A DNA stretch of 64,000 nucleotides from CAYFWF01 sp964346815 (GCA_964346815.1 CAYFWF010000060.1:129924-193923); one strand, 5' to 3'; shown: positions 53,889-63,851, counted from the first letter of the stretch. Made by a program: numbers and translations. Notes: generated from the sequence alone by a model not told the origin.

Positions 53889-55166
53889 TTATTCCTTTTC
53901 TTTATCAACAGCAGTCTGTATGATGGATGGTTCTTTGTCTGGGAAATAGCGGTAATTTTCGAGGTTGACATGTCTGCCGGCACAGGCCCATGAAAGTCTG
54001 GCTTCGCTCGGGAGAAGCCCCTTCACATAACAATCATACAATTCTCGATCGAGCCCTTTTGCAAACCTTCTTTTTTCGCCGGGATCCCGATAGATCAATG
54101 ATTCTGGCAACGTCCGGATCTCTGGCACTGATTCCTGCATCCCGTTCATACACAGTGTCTGAGCCAGGGCCGCTTCAGGTCCACACACGATCGGCTTCGG
54201 ATCTCGCACAGCGGCGACAGCCTCAAAAAGCTTGTAGAGAGGGTGCTCTGATTCAGGATCTCCGTAGAAGCTTTTATTCCCCTTCCGATCTTGAGCGACA
54301 ATTTCGTCGATGGGTTCCCCATAGGTTACGGTGGCTTCTTCGAACTCGAATGAAAACATCGGTCCTCTGTTCATGGAGACTGCATGAGAAGCGTAATAAA
54401 GAAGCTCAAAGCCCTCCTTCGTATAGGCCCGACAGGCTGCAGTATCATAATTTTCTATGGGATAAACTCTGTAAAGCTCGGCTTGAACCCTATGAGGCAT
54501 TGCACTCCTGCCTATCCCCTCTCCCAGAATGTAGAAAAGATTGTGAAGGAAATGGGCCATCGCATTGTTTGCTGGACTATCCAAAACCCATCGGCCCCCC
54601 ACCTTCATTTTACCGGCCCAATCATTCCGCTCATAGTAGGCCTCATGTCTCGGCCAAAAACAAAGTGTTTTGAGACGGACGGGCTTGCCAAACCTTCCGC
54701 TGAGGACATGCGTTTTAAGAGATTGTATAGCTCGGGAGTAGGACCATTGGTAGCCAATCATCACCCAATGTTTAGCGCTATTCTTCATTTGAATCAAATT
54801 CTGTGCCTCCTGTATAGTGGCTCCAATGGGCTTTTCACAAAGCACGCAGCTCGCGTTTTCGAGCGCCTCGCAAGCTTGAGGCACATGGTAGTGAATCGGA
54901 GAACAGATGACCACCAAGTCAGGGGGCCGTCCGGATTCATAGAATGTGTGAAGTTGTGAGAGAAGCGGAATGCCCCGGTTTTTTAAATCAGCGGTAACCT
55001 GTGAATTTTTCGGGAAGGGCTCGATGACAGCGGAAATTTTAACCTCTTTTGTGGAAAACTCATTAAACAGAACGTTCAAATAAGATTGTCCCATGCCTCC
55101 GATTCCAACCAGAACCACAGATACTGGCCTTTTCACCTCATTTTCTTGCTCTTTATACGTTTTCAT
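53889..55166 (-). CDS. Gfo/Idh/MocA family oxidoreductase
   Basis: A 425-residue NAD(P)-dependent sugar or inositol dehydrogenase-like protein. The Rossmann start is VVLVGIGGMGQSYLNVL; SPIHYHVPQACEALENA and CEKPIGATIQEAQNLI (conserved EKP) follow, and a C-terminal alpha/beta domain runs from about residue 140. It probably oxidises, epimerises or reduces a sugar from the operon. Its stop is one base before the UroD-like ATG, so the two are coupled. No ribosome site is visible before its ATG. Confidence 0.9.
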   Translation of the reverse strand: MKTYKEQENEVKRPVSVVLVGIGGMGQSYLNVLFNEFSTKEVKISAVIEPFPKNSQVTADLKNRGIPLLSQLHTFYESGRPPDLVVICSPIHYHVPQACEALENASCVLCEKPIGATIQEAQNLIQMKNSAKHWVMIGYQWSYSRAIQSLKTHVLSGRFGKPVRLKTLCFWPRHEAYYERNDWAGKMKVGGRWVLDSPANNAMAHFLHNLFYILGEGIGRSAMPHRVQAELYRVYPIENYDTAACRAYTKEGFELLYYASHAVSMNRGPMFSFEFEEATVTYGEPIDEIVAQDRKGNKSFYGDPESEHPLYKLFEAVAAVRDPKPIVCGPEAALAQTLCMNGMQESVPEIRTLPESLIYRDPGEKRRFAKGLDRELYDCYVKGLLPSEARLSWACAGRHVNLENYRYFPDKEPSIIQTAVDKEKE

Positions 55167-55209
55167 AGACTAAAAAATAATTGCTGTCCTGAACGATCCT
55201 GAATGATTT

Positions 55210-57732
55210 TCATTCCCATTCAAACAACATGTCCTGCGCTCTGAGCCTTCTCTCTATCAAATCGACTTCGAAGACCTTCTTTGACCGGGGATCCACGGCC
55301 AATGATTTCAGTTCAAAGCCTTCGAGGGAAACGTCAAAATTTAGGGATAGAGCCGGGATTGAAATCCGAGTCTCCCTTTTTTTGCCGGAAGGTTCGAACA
55401 GTCGAAGTATGACCCACTTTTTCTGTTCACCCATTTTTGCTGCTGTCACCTGAATCATCTTATCGCTCAAAACAAGAGCCGGAACTGGCTCTGTCCCCTC
55501 TCCTGAGGGAAAACAACAAAGGGCTATGGGCATTTCGTTCTTGATGGAAGATTCCCTGTCGGCGACGCCCAGACGCTCAGACGTTCTGCCTCCGTTTATC
55601 CAGAAGTGAAAGACTCTTTCCCCTTGGTCCATGCGAGGGATGAATCGGTCTTGGGTATCGAGAGACCAGGATTTTCCCGTGTCTGCGGCATAGGCCGGCG
55701 AGCGCAGAAGTGAGAGGCGTATTTCTCCGTTCTTGAAATCGAATCCATAAGTCCTGTCATTGATAACGGTCAAAGCGTGTTTCTGATCTGAAGAAGTCAC
55801 TCCTATCCACCTCTGAGCTGCCATTTCGTCATTCGTTTTCTTGAAATCTGCGACACCATAAGCAACCTGCCCCTTACAAAAACCATCGCGAAATTTTGTC
55901 GGGATGGCCAATTTCAGCATACGGTCTTTTTCATTCCAATACACGCGGACCTCGACTTCGAGCTCACTCCCTTTTTTTGGAAATTTGTATCTCTGACATA
56001 TAAAGGATTGATTATAAATGAATAAGGCCTCGATCACAGTACGGACAGGCCCATCCTCAACGATCCGCACGGGCGCAAGCCTTGGAGCAGAGACTCCTGC
56101 GAATCGGGCACTCTCAGCTTCTGTCATCAAGGAAAATTTTCCTTCATAGTCTCTGAACGATCTCACCTTCATACCCCAAGAATCGGGATAATCCTCTAAA
56201 ACCAGCATCTGAAAGGCCCGGGGTTGGAGAACGCCCACGCCACTGACTTTGTAGTATTCAATCAATCCCGTTGTGGTTCGGACGGCAATCTCTGCTTTGC
56301 TCGATCGCAGCACCAGTAAAGGCTTTTCGCGTTTGGGTTTATCTGGTTTACCGGTCATTTTTTTCAGCCGACAGATAAAGCGGTTCATTTGTGCGGGTCT
56401 TAAATTGGCCTCGAACACCAGCCTTTTTCTCCACTCCACGGAGAGGTTACTGCTTTCCTTTTCGAATTGAGAAGGAACCTTACGCCCCTGACTGTTTCTC
56501 AATTCAGGGCCCAAGATGCATTTTGTTTGAGAATTCGGTTCAGGGGGTTGCAACTCACAGATTACAGTCTGTTTTACTGGATAGGGATGGGGATTATACA
56601 CAAATATTGGATACTCTCCCTCTGAAGCACTTGGCTGTAGCTGGAGTGAAGCAAAAAAAATCTTTGCCTGCAGCCTGGAAAGAACCTCCAATCCATGGCT
56701 CATCCTTTGCTGGGCATATTCTTCGACTTCGGGAATGGCAGATCCTGGCAGGATATCGTGGAACTGGCAAAACAGGAGATCTTCCAAAGCTTCTTTCAAT
56801 TTTGCCTGAGGATAGGAAAGCAGCCCTTGCAAAGCCGCATACACAGCCATTTTCTCTGTCATGTAGTACATATTTTCGAGGATCCGATGTTTTTTCTTCA
56901 CCTCGGCCATAGAAGTATAACATCCTACGGCCCAGGGATTGAGGTCTCCTGTATGTCGCGGCAGACTCTTTTGGATTTCATTCAGCTTCGCAAAATAATC
57001 TTCCGGAATGCCATGCTCTATGGTCCAATCCTTTTTACTGTTTATCATCCTTCGCAATTGTCTGAGATCCTCCCGGGATGGACCACCCCCATGATTCCCG
57101 ACGCCCCAAAGCAGTATCCCTGCTGAGCGCTCAGGATTATCTGCTATCCAGTTATGAACTCTCTGAGCTGCTTGCCCTTTTTGGGAGTTATAATGTTCGC
57201 TGGCCCTGTGAGTGAGAATTCGAGAACCATCATATCCCTCCCATAGAAAATCATCCGAAGGAAGGGACAGCCAATCAGGGTCTGGCCGGCAGAAGAGATA
57301 GGATGTGTATCCAGCTTTCTTGAGAATCTGCACCAGGCCCCGTGTGTGACCGAAAGGATCGAAATTGATGGCTGTTTCAGGCTCCACCCCAAACTTCGTT
57401 TTGAAATAAATCTTTCCCAATAAAATCTGCCGGACGAAAGACTCCCCCGAAGGCATATTACAATCCGGCTGAACATACCATCCACCCATGATGTGCCATT
57501 TTTTCTTCTTGACTAGTTCTTGGATCTTCATAAACAACTCTGGTTCATACTCCTCGATCCACTGATACAGGAGGGCTTCATTGTGGCAGAAAACGAATTC
57601 ATCGAATTCTTCACAGAGCCGGGCAGCGGTCCGAAAAGAGGACAGCGCTTCTGCAGCTCCCTCTTCCCATTTCCATAGCCACACAGGATCCAAATGTGCG
57701 TTACAGATTAGATAGAGATTTTTTTCTTGCAC
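55210..57732 (-). CDS. GH38 alpha-mannosidase
   Basis: An 840-residue cytoplasmic protein starting at GTG with GAGGAGGGTGCC upstream. The zinc site is NAHLDPVWLW (His13, Asp15). NFDPFGHT has Asp125, the expected nucleophile. GVGNHGGGPS and LPGSAIPEVEEYA are also typical. A long beta-sandwich C-terminal half follows from about residue 390. It hydrolyses alpha-mannosides from glycoproteins or similar glycans. First gene of a minus-strand run with Gfo/Idh, UroD-like, ROK and an unassigned glycosidase. Confidence 0.94.
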   Translation of the reverse strand: MQEKNLYLICNAHLDPVWLWKWEEGAAEALSSFRTAARLCEEFDEFVFCHNEALLYQWIEEYEPELFMKIQELVKKKKWHIMGGWYVQPDCNMPSGESFVRQILLGKIYFKTKFGVEPETAINFDPFGHTRGLVQILKKAGYTSYLFCRPDPDWLSLPSDDFLWEGYDGSRILTHRASEHYNSQKGQAAQRVHNWIADNPERSAGILLWGVGNHGGGPSREDLRQLRRMINSKKDWTIEHGIPEDYFAKLNEIQKSLPRHTGDLNPWAVGCYTSMAEVKKKHRILENMYYMTEKMAVYAALQGLLSYPQAKLKEALEDLLFCQFHDILPGSAIPEVEEYAQQRMSHGLEVLSRLQAKIFFASLQLQPSASEGEYPIFVYNPHPYPVKQTVICELQPPEPNSQTKCILGPELRNSQGRKVPSQFEKESSNLSVEWRKRLVFEANLRPAQMNRFICRLKKMTGKPDKPKREKPLLVLRSSKAEIAVRTTTGLIEYYKVSGVGVLQPRAFQMLVLEDYPDSWGMKVRSFRDYEGKFSLMTEAESARFAGVSAPRLAPVRIVEDGPVRTVIEALFIYNQSFICQRYKFPKKGSELEVEVRVYWNEKDRMLKLAIPTKFRDGFCKGQVAYGVADFKKTNDEMAAQRWIGVTSSDQKHALTVINDRTYGFDFKNGEIRLSLLRSPAYAADTGKSWSLDTQDRFIPRMDQGERVFHFWINGGRTSERLGVADRESSIKNEMPIALCCFPSGEGTEPVPALVLSDKMIQVTAAKMGEQKKWVILRLFEPSGKKRETRISIPALSLNFDVSLEGFELKSLAVDPRSKKVFEVDLIERRLRAQDMLFEWE

Positions 57733-57840
57733 GGCACCCTCCTCAAATTATTGCTCCGCCCATGTCTATGTGGATTCATTATAACACAGTCATAAAAGTG
57801 CTTGTGTTCATTATATTGAGATAACAGAGCCCTTTCGGAT

Positions 57841-58563
57841 TCATGTTTTGAACGACCCGCTCCTGTATCTTTTCATCATTGCCACCAGCCATCTGTGAAG
57901 CGGATAGGCGGTCTGAAATTTTTCGAAGCAGTAGGCCACGAACTTTTTGGAATAGAGCTCTTCGGGAATAGAAGACTCGTATCCGACGTGCAGGCCGTTA
58001 TGGAGCAGAAGCTCGGCATTGGGATGGGCAGAGTCATAGCCTGAAGGAACGCGCTTGTAATGCCTGCCTCCGAATTTATAACCTTCCTGCTTTGAAACTC
58101 GAGCGATAATTTCTCCAAGTTCTCTGCCATATTTGGGGTGTACAACAGAGTTTCTGTAGGTGTCGAGCAGAAATTTGGGGATCCTATAGATTCCCACTCC
58201 TAAAAGGATAGTGGGAGGCTCTAGATGGAAATAAAATCCCGGACAATCCATACGGGAGGGACCTCCTTCCCAGAAAAAAATTCCCAGGTTGGTCTTGTAC
58301 GGAGATTTATCCGGACTGAATCGGGTATCTCTGTTAATCCGAAAAAGGGATTTGTTAACTTTGGGGATAGCAACGATGCCCGGAGAAAGCGTTCGCAGTC
58401 TCCGCCCCATTGCCACCACAAAGGACTTTGCTGGATTTGTGACAAAGGCTTCATATTTTTTCCTGTGAGCCTTGAACCACATCGTGTTGTTGTTCCTTTT
58501 AAGCTCGGTGAAAAAATTGACCGTTTCTTTGGAAAACCCCTGAAATTCAAGGTGCTCTTGCAT
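57841..58563 (-). CDS. DUF2461 (TIGR02453) protein
   Basis: A 240-residue protein. FQGFSKETVNFFTELKRNNN, WFKAHRKKYEAFV, INRDTRFSPDKSPYKTNLGI and GFYFHLEP are the DUF2461 hallmarks. Function unknown. GAGGGCCGAGTT precedes the ATG. It stands 45 bases after the beta-lactamase-like gene ends on the same strand, with no obvious functional link. Confidence 0.93.
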   Translation of the reverse strand: MQEHLEFQGFSKETVNFFTELKRNNNTMWFKAHRKKYEAFVTNPAKSFVVAMGRRLRTLSPGIVAIPKVNKSLFRINRDTRFSPDKSPYKTNLGIFFWEGGPSRMDCPGFYFHLEPPTILLGVGIYRIPKFLLDTYRNSVVHPKYGRELGEIIARVSKQEGYKFGGRHYKRVPSGYDSAHPNAELLLHNGLHVGYESSIPEELYSKKFVAYCFEKFQTAYPLHRWLVAMMKRYRSGSFKT

Positions 58564-58607
58564 AACTCGGCCCTCCCAAATTGAAATCTCGAATCAGGCT
58601 TTTCAAT

Positions 58608-59564
58608 CTATTTCCTATCGGATGACAGGCCTACGACTCTCTGGTAGACGATGCTGCTTAATCCTGCAATCAGCCTCTCTGCCTCCTCGCGATTTTCGAT
58701 TCCTCGGGTTAAAACCACAAGGACATAGGGCTTGTGCCCCTCAGGAAACACGATGGCCGCATCATGATCGATCCGGGCGATCGAACCGGTCTTGTTGGCG
58801 ACTCTGATTCCGTCTGGAATTCCCGCAGGAATCTTGTCCCTGAATTTTTGTCGGGAGAGGATTTCGATCATCTTTTCACAGGCTCTCTCTGAACATGCCG
58901 AACCTTCTACTATGGACAGCATCACCTGAATCATGCTCAGAGCATCGGTTTGATTATTCAAACCCTTTTCATACGCTTTGATATCTTCCACCCCACGCAA
59001 GACCTTCATGTTATGTATACCTAACGCATCAAGAGTCCTCATGACATTTTCTGCACCGATAAGCTCTATCAGTACATTCGTCGCTAGATTACTGCTCACT
59101 GTTATCATCCGATGAACGAGATCCCGAATGGAAAGTTCCTTTTCGATATATCGATAGATATCGTCGTCAGAATCATCGGTGACCGTGAGAGAGTATAGAC
59201 TTCCATCCACAATACTTTTAAATTCATTTTTTACCAGAACTTTATCGTCCAGCTGAAACTTGCCCTGCTCCGCTTGTCTGAAAACTTCTATCATCACCGG
59301 AACCTTCATCAGGCTCGCCGCATGCATCATCACCTCTGCTTTGATCAGCAGGCTTTTCCCAGATTCCAAATCCTTGAACGCAAGTCCCGCTTCTGCCCCA
59401 GACTCCTTGACCTTGCTCTCGAGCCTCTTCCTTAAATCTGGGATGTCCAAAGTCATTCCATCGCTTGAGACCGATGAAACTCCAGGCAGAAGCATGTATC
59501 CGATACACAGCAGAGCCGAGATAAAGATCAAAATGAACAGCTTCTTGTTCACCATTATGTTCAT
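58608..59564 (-). CDS. Class A beta-lactamase-like secreted serine hydrolase
   Basis: A 318-residue protein with signal peptide (residues 7-28). The class A motif set is present: SLMK (Ser84, Lys87), SSN in place of SDN, an ExxLN omega-loop motif (EKGLN) and KTG (NKTGSIARIDHDAAIVF). This is a fairly full active-site set, so hydrolysis of beta-lactams is possible, but many environmental homologues are cell-wall related or of unknown use. Start 59564 or the ATG nine bases in (59555); neither has a strong ribosome site. The gene overlaps nothing but begins four bases after the aldolase-kinase gene ends. Confidence 0.85.
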   Translation of the reverse strand: MNIMVNKKLFILIFISALLCIGYMLLPGVSSVSSDGMTLDIPDLRKRLESKVKESGAEAGLAFKDLESGKSLLIKAEVMMHAASLMKVPVMIEVFRQAEQGKFQLDDKVLVKNEFKSIVDGSLYSLTVTDDSDDDIYRYIEKELSIRDLVHRMITVSSNLATNVLIELIGAENVMRTLDALGIHNMKVLRGVEDIKAYEKGLNNQTDALSMIQVMLSIVEGSACSERACEKMIEILSRQKFRDKIPAGIPDGIRVANKTGSIARIDHDAAIVFPEGHKPYVLVVLTRGIENREEAERLIAGLSSIVYQRVVGLSSDRK

Positions 59565-59567
59565 CTC

Positions 59568-61316
59568 TCAGCGTTGGACTCGTCCGGATATTTCACCCGA
59601 GGCCAGCCGCTCTACCTCCTCGACACCAGCGATGTTGAAGTCTCCCCAAATGGAGTGTTTCAAGGAGGCAGCAGCCACTCCGAATGCCAGGGCATCGGCA
59701 TTGTTCTTTCCTTTGATCAGGCTGTATATGAGACCGCCAGCAAAGGCATCTCCTGTCCCTATACGGTCAAGAATCCACACATGGTACTTCGGACCTCTTA
59801 TGAAATCTTTCCCGTCATAAAGACAGGCTGACCAATAATTCTCCGAAGCAGACACGCTCTCTCGAAGGGTGATTACGACTTTTTTTAGATCAAATTTATG
59901 GTGCAGGGTTCTGGTGAGCTCCTTATACCCCTCGATGTCGAGCTTACCGGATGTTATATCTGACCCAGTTGGACGGATGCCAAAGACTCTGATAGGATCC
60001 TCTTCATTTCCGATCAGAACATCCACAAAGGGCATGAGGTCTGTTATGATTTCTTGAGCCTTTTCCTCGCTCCAGAGTTTTTTCCGGTAGTTGAGATCCA
60101 TGCTGACCTCAATACCTCTTTTCTTTGCCTGTTCAAGTCCCTCTCGAAGCGCGGCCCGCAGAGAATCACTCAAAGCGGGTGTAATTCCTGTCCAGTGAAA
60201 CCATCGTGTATCAGCAAGAACCTTGCCCCAATCCAAATCGCCTGGCCCTAATTCAGAAAAGGCTGAACGAGCCCTATCATAGATGACTCTGGAGGGTCTT
60301 GGGCCATGGCCGTGTTCCAAATAATACACGCCTATGCGCTCTCCTCCTCGCACGATGAAGCTTGTATCGACTCCGAACCTTCTTAACGTACTGCATGCAT
60401 TGTCTCCCACCGCATTTTCCGGAAAAGCACTCACAAAACAGGCCCTCATTCCAAACTGGGCGAGCGAAACCGCCACGTTGGCCTCGGCTCCCCCGAAATG
60501 CACATCGAAATCCTGTGCCTGCTGCAGGCGCACCCCCTCAGACGGAGACAAACGGATCATCAACTCTCCAAAAGTCACGATCTTTGGAACCTTCGTACCC
60601 GCTGTAATCGTCTTCTCAATGCGAATCCTCTTTTTGACAGGTTTCTGCTTGAGCGCATCCTTCCAGCGCTCGATCTCCCTTCCCATTTCCCTTGGCTTAT
60701 CAAGATGTCTTGTCAGTGCAGAGGCACAAAAAATTCCCTGTGGGTCCTTTTGGACGGAACGGTTGAGCGTCTCCAGCGTAATCCCTCCTGTGTAGATAAC
60801 TGTCAGGTCCTTGTAGGGACCCTTCCAAGCTTGTACTAAATCTATATTCGATACTTGGCCAGAGAAGGCCGGGAAAAGTTTATACACCCATTGATAGGGA
60901 TGGTCGAGCCGAAGTTCCTCCAGAGTGCAGTTGTAAGCCTCTGCCTTCTGGCTGAGCTGTTTCCCTACATCGGACAGTCCTCCCGGGATACACATGATGT
61001 TTTTCTTCACGCAGACATCTACGACCGTGGGGATGTGGTCGGCCGATACCACTCCTGCAACACCAGCCTCTATCGCCTGTTCGGCCTGTTGCCCTGTCAT
61101 CACAGTGCCAGCAAAGAGGAGGGCATCAGGGTGTTTTTTCACTATCATTTTTATTCCTTTGAGGGCATGCTCTGAACGAAAGGCGATCTCGAGGACAACC
61201 CCATGAGTTTCGCATATTTCATAGGCACGAACACAATCTTCTACGCTCTTCGGACTGAGCAGTGCGACCAATCGATTTTTTTTCAGCTTTTTGAAAATCT
61301 CTTCCGATTTTTTCAT
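59568..61316 (-). CDS. Fused KDPG aldolase and PfkB-type KDG kinase
   Basis: About 582 residues. The N-terminal part (1 to about 205) is a 2-keto-3-deoxy-6-phosphogluconate aldolase: VLEIAFR (Glu43), LFAGTVMTGQQAEQAIEAG, CIPGG, and YKLFPAFSG with Schiff-base Lys146. A charged linker (KKRIRIEKTI) leads to a PfkB kinase: VTFGELMIRLSP, FGGAEANVAVSLAQFG, VSMDLNYRKKLW and RIGTGDAFAGGLIYSL (catalytic Asp). One chain would turn 2-keto-3-deoxygluconate into pyruvate and glyceraldehyde-3-phosphate. I chose the ATG at 61316, seven bases after AGGAG, instead of 61361. Four bases separate it from the beta-lactamase gene. Confidence 0.92.
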   Translation of the reverse strand: MKKSEEIFKKLKKNRLVALLSPKSVEDCVRAYEICETHGVVLEIAFRSEHALKGIKMIVKKHPDALLFAGTVMTGQQAEQAIEAGVAGVVSADHIPTVVDVCVKKNIMCIPGGLSDVGKQLSQKAEAYNCTLEELRLDHPYQWVYKLFPAFSGQVSNIDLVQAWKGPYKDLTVIYTGGITLETLNRSVQKDPQGIFCASALTRHLDKPREMGREIERWKDALKQKPVKKRIRIEKTITAGTKVPKIVTFGELMIRLSPSEGVRLQQAQDFDVHFGGAEANVAVSLAQFGMRACFVSAFPENAVGDNACSTLRRFGVDTSFIVRGGERIGVYYLEHGHGPRPSRVIYDRARSAFSELGPGDLDWGKVLADTRWFHWTGITPALSDSLRAALREGLEQAKKRGIEVSMDLNYRKKLWSEEKAQEIITDLMPFVDVLIGNEEDPIRVFGIRPTGSDITSGKLDIEGYKELTRTLHHKFDLKKVVITLRESVSASENYWSACLYDGKDFIRGPKYHVWILDRIGTGDAFAGGLIYSLIKGKNNADALAFGVAAASLKHSIWGDFNIAGVEEVERLASGEISGRVQR

Positions 61317-61451
61317 TCCCCAACTCCTATTCCTGTGATTGCTGAAGGCGAAAATAGGCATCAGCCTTGGATTCCCATCCTGAAACCGGAAAGGCTGTGC
61401 CCATTACACGAAACATAACCGCCATACAGCCTCATTCCTGAATGGACAATC

Positions 61452-62258
61452 TCAGAGATGCCTGATATTCATTCCCCCACTGACCTCTACCACGAGTCCA
61501 GTGGAGTAAATAAAATCTCCCCTCGCCAAGGAAACTACAGCTTTTGCTACATCCTCAGGAAAGCCCCAACGCTTCTGAGGGACCAAACCTTCGGCGATAA
61601 GCTTGTCATATTTCTCCTTAACAGGAGCGGTCATCTCGGTCTGGATGATGCCGGGACGCACCTCATATACATTGATTCCATATTCAGCCAACCGGTCTGC
61701 GAATATTTTAGCGGTCATGCTCAGCGCAGCCTTTGAAATGCAATATTCAGCGCGCGATGGAGAAGAAACATAAGACGAAATGGAAGAGATAAAGATGATA
61801 CAAGAGTTCCTCTCGGTATTTTGCTCAGCCAGTCTGATCATGTACCTGGCTACCTTCTGGGTTAGGAAAAACGCACCTCTCGTATTGATGGAGAGGACCC
61901 TATCATAGCTTTCTGGAGTGGTCTCCAGAATATCCAACCTCTTTTCCGGGGACACCCCCGCATTGTTCACCAGTATATCGATTCTCTCGAATCTTTCGAG
62001 CACCTTTTTGATGATCTCATCATGAGTTTCCAGGTCGGAAACATCTCCTTTTAAGGGAAAAAAATCGCTCTCGAATTCCTTTACGCCTCCTTTGATTTGA
62101 GAAAAGCCCTTTTTTTTATTTGAGGGATCAAAGAGAATATCGACACCAGCTGTATCATATCCGTTATTCACGAATTCCAAGACTATGGAGCGTCCGATAC
62201 CTCTAGCCGCTCCTGTGACCAAAGCTACTTTCTTGTTACTCACTTTTCCCTCTCCCAT
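61452..62258 (-). CDS. Short-chain dehydrogenase/reductase, possible KduD type
   Basis: A 268-residue Rossmann protein with VTGAARGIGRSIV (NAD(P) binding), NNAGVSP, an IIFISSISSYVSSP Ser region and YCISK (catalytic Tyr/Lys). Annotated in many genomes as a 3-oxoacyl reductase, but its location just upstream of the KDG kinase/aldolase fusion makes 2-keto-3-deoxygluconate 5-dehydrogenase (KduD-like) a sensible guess. The ATG at 62258 has no ribosome site; a GTG at 62243 has GAGAGGG just before it and may be the true start. Confidence 0.85.
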   Translation of the reverse strand: MGEGKVSNKKVALVTGAARGIGRSIVLEFVNNGYDTAGVDILFDPSNKKKGFSQIKGGVKEFESDFFPLKGDVSDLETHDEIIKKVLERFERIDILVNNAGVSPEKRLDILETTPESYDRVLSINTRGAFFLTQKVARYMIRLAEQNTERNSCIIFISSISSYVSSPSRAEYCISKAALSMTAKIFADRLAEYGINVYEVRPGIIQTEMTAPVKEKYDKLIAEGLVPQKRWGFPEDVAKAVVSLARGDFIYSTGLVVEVSGGMNIRHL

Positions 62259-62395
62259 GACAAGCCAAGAGATGAATCACTTGATACATAGTATCCGCAT
62301 TTTATCAAAAAAAGAAGAATTTCTCATCGCAAAGTTGTCTTTTTCAAATTATGTGTTTGGCCCTTCACTGATGACAGAAGGTCTGGATCTTCGGA

Positions 62396-62424
62396 TTGAC
62401 ACATGTAGTCAAAATTGATAATAA
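62396..62424 (+). promoter_or_regulatory. Probable promoter for the secreted 467-residue protein
   Basis: A perfect TTGACA (62396-62401). The -10 is either GATAAT (62417-62422, 15-base spacer) or TAATAA (62419-62424, 17-base spacer). Leader of about 40 bases to the ATG at 62472. Confidence 0.5.
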
Positions 62425-62471
62425 AAATCTAGAGTCGATCTTCAAACATGCCTCATAAAAAGGAAAGAACA

Positions 62472-63851
62472 ATGACCAACTCGATTATGTTTCGATTTCT
62501 TACTATCTGTTCTCTTTTTTGTTTTATCCATTGTCCATCCACCGGATATGCAGTAAGTGAAGAACATGCCTCAAACAAGGCTGTTTCTGTAAAAATTATT
62601 AAGAGCACGACTGCAAAAGAAGTATCTGGAGAAAGAGCCGGCAAAGGACGAATATTCATTATCCTGGAGACTGAATGGGAGAACATCCACCCCAAACAAA
62701 AAGTCGAAAAAGACAAGCTAGAAGGGAAATCTGACAGGACAATGGGAGTGTCCACATTGGCAGGAAAGAAAAAGAAGAAAACGGAATATGTAGAGGTTGA
62801 CGTTGCCTATATGGTCAAAAAGCTTTTTGATCATGCCTACCTTGTAGCCGATGGATTAGCCTATCCGCTTCATGAAATCACGGAAGATATCCCTGAAGGC
62901 ATAGGGCTAAGAGTGCCCTTTACGATCGCCAAGCAGGGAGAAAAACGGAAAGCTGTGTTCGTCTATTCAATTCCAGAGAATGCGGAGAACCTCGGATTTC
63001 AATTTTTCGATTACCAGTATGGAAATGTTCTCCTCCCTGTTCAGGGAGATCTAGAAGCGGCTCGCGGCTCTGGAAAGCTTTTGGGAAAAGTTCTTGACCA
63101 GATTCAGACCAAGCTGGTCGAAATCGCAGCCCACTCTGTCAATTTTCAAAATTCTTTTGCTGATGACGATGCACCTGAGGACTGGCAGTACGCTGTGGTT
63201 CAGCTCAGCGGAAAAAGCCTCTCCGGCGAAAATGTCAAAGACATCGTCCAAATCGAGCCGACCGAATACACCTGGGTGACTACAGGAGGTGGCTATCTGT
63301 ATTATGCATCCGGCGGTACAACCACTGAGGAAGGAATGATCCGATTTACCCCCGAGATATTCCAGTATCAGGAACTGGCCTTTCTCGTTCCCTCTTCTGC
63401 TCGGGTGGCTCAACTGGGCATTCGTTTGATAAACGATGTGTTCCAGTTCAATTTAACAGACGCCAAACCAAAAGAAAGTCCCAAAGCCCTAGCCACTCAT
63501 CGTGATGGAGACGTCATGGAAGTCATGGTATTCGGAATGCGCAAAGAAGATGGAAGGATCATCATGGATCTAGGAATCCAATCCCTTGCAGCAAGCGGAG
63601 TTGAAATCCAGAGAAGTGCACAATTTATGCTGGTTGTGAATGAAGAGAAAATATCCCTCGATGATTCCCTGACAGATGAGCTCCCTCACCGTCCACCTAC
63701 ACCATTCATCATCCCGCCAAAAACCTTTGTTCGCTTCGAGCTGGCATTTGCAAACGATGCTTTCCCCAATTCCTTATATTATCGTGGATATGCAAGCGAA
63801 AACTACTTCGAACTCAACCAAGAAATATTCAGAGGCACATTCGATCCCTAG
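62472..63851 (+). CDS. Secreted protein of unknown function with repeated beta domains
   Basis: About 459 residues. Signal peptide (MTNSIMFRFLTICSLFCFIH), then two beta-rich domains of similar layout: one around VSVKIIKSTTAKEVSG to LPVQGDLEA, one around GDVMEVMVFGMRKEDGRIIM to PNSLYYRGYAS. Each has a strand pattern like DUF4352-type accessory domains (a pair ending RVPFTIAKQGEKRKAVFVYSIP and FIIPPKTFVRFELAF). A lysine run (KKKKK, residues about 97-101) interrupts the first. The family is not recognised. ATG at 62472 follows AAAGGAAAG. Confidence 0.7.
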   Translation: MTNSIMFRFLTICSLFCFIHCPSTGYAVSEEHASNKAVSVKIIKSTTAKEVSGERAGKGRIFIILETEWENIHPKQKVEKDKLEGKSDRTMGVSTLAGKKKKKTEYVEVDVAYMVKKLFDHAYLVADGLAYPLHEITEDIPEGIGLRVPFTIAKQGEKRKAVFVYSIPENAENLGFQFFDYQYGNVLLPVQGDLEAARGSGKLLGKVLDQIQTKLVEIAAHSVNFQNSFADDDAPEDWQYAVVQLSGKSLSGENVKDIVQIEPTEYTWVTTGGGYLYYASGGTTTEEGMIRFTPEIFQYQELAFLVPSSARVAQLGIRLINDVFQFNLTDAKPKESPKALATHRDGDVMEVMVFGMRKEDGRIIMDLGIQSLAASGVEIQRSAQFMLVVNEEKISLDDSLTDELPHRPPTPFIIPPKTFVRFELAFANDAFPNSLYYRGYASENYFELNQEIFRGTFDP

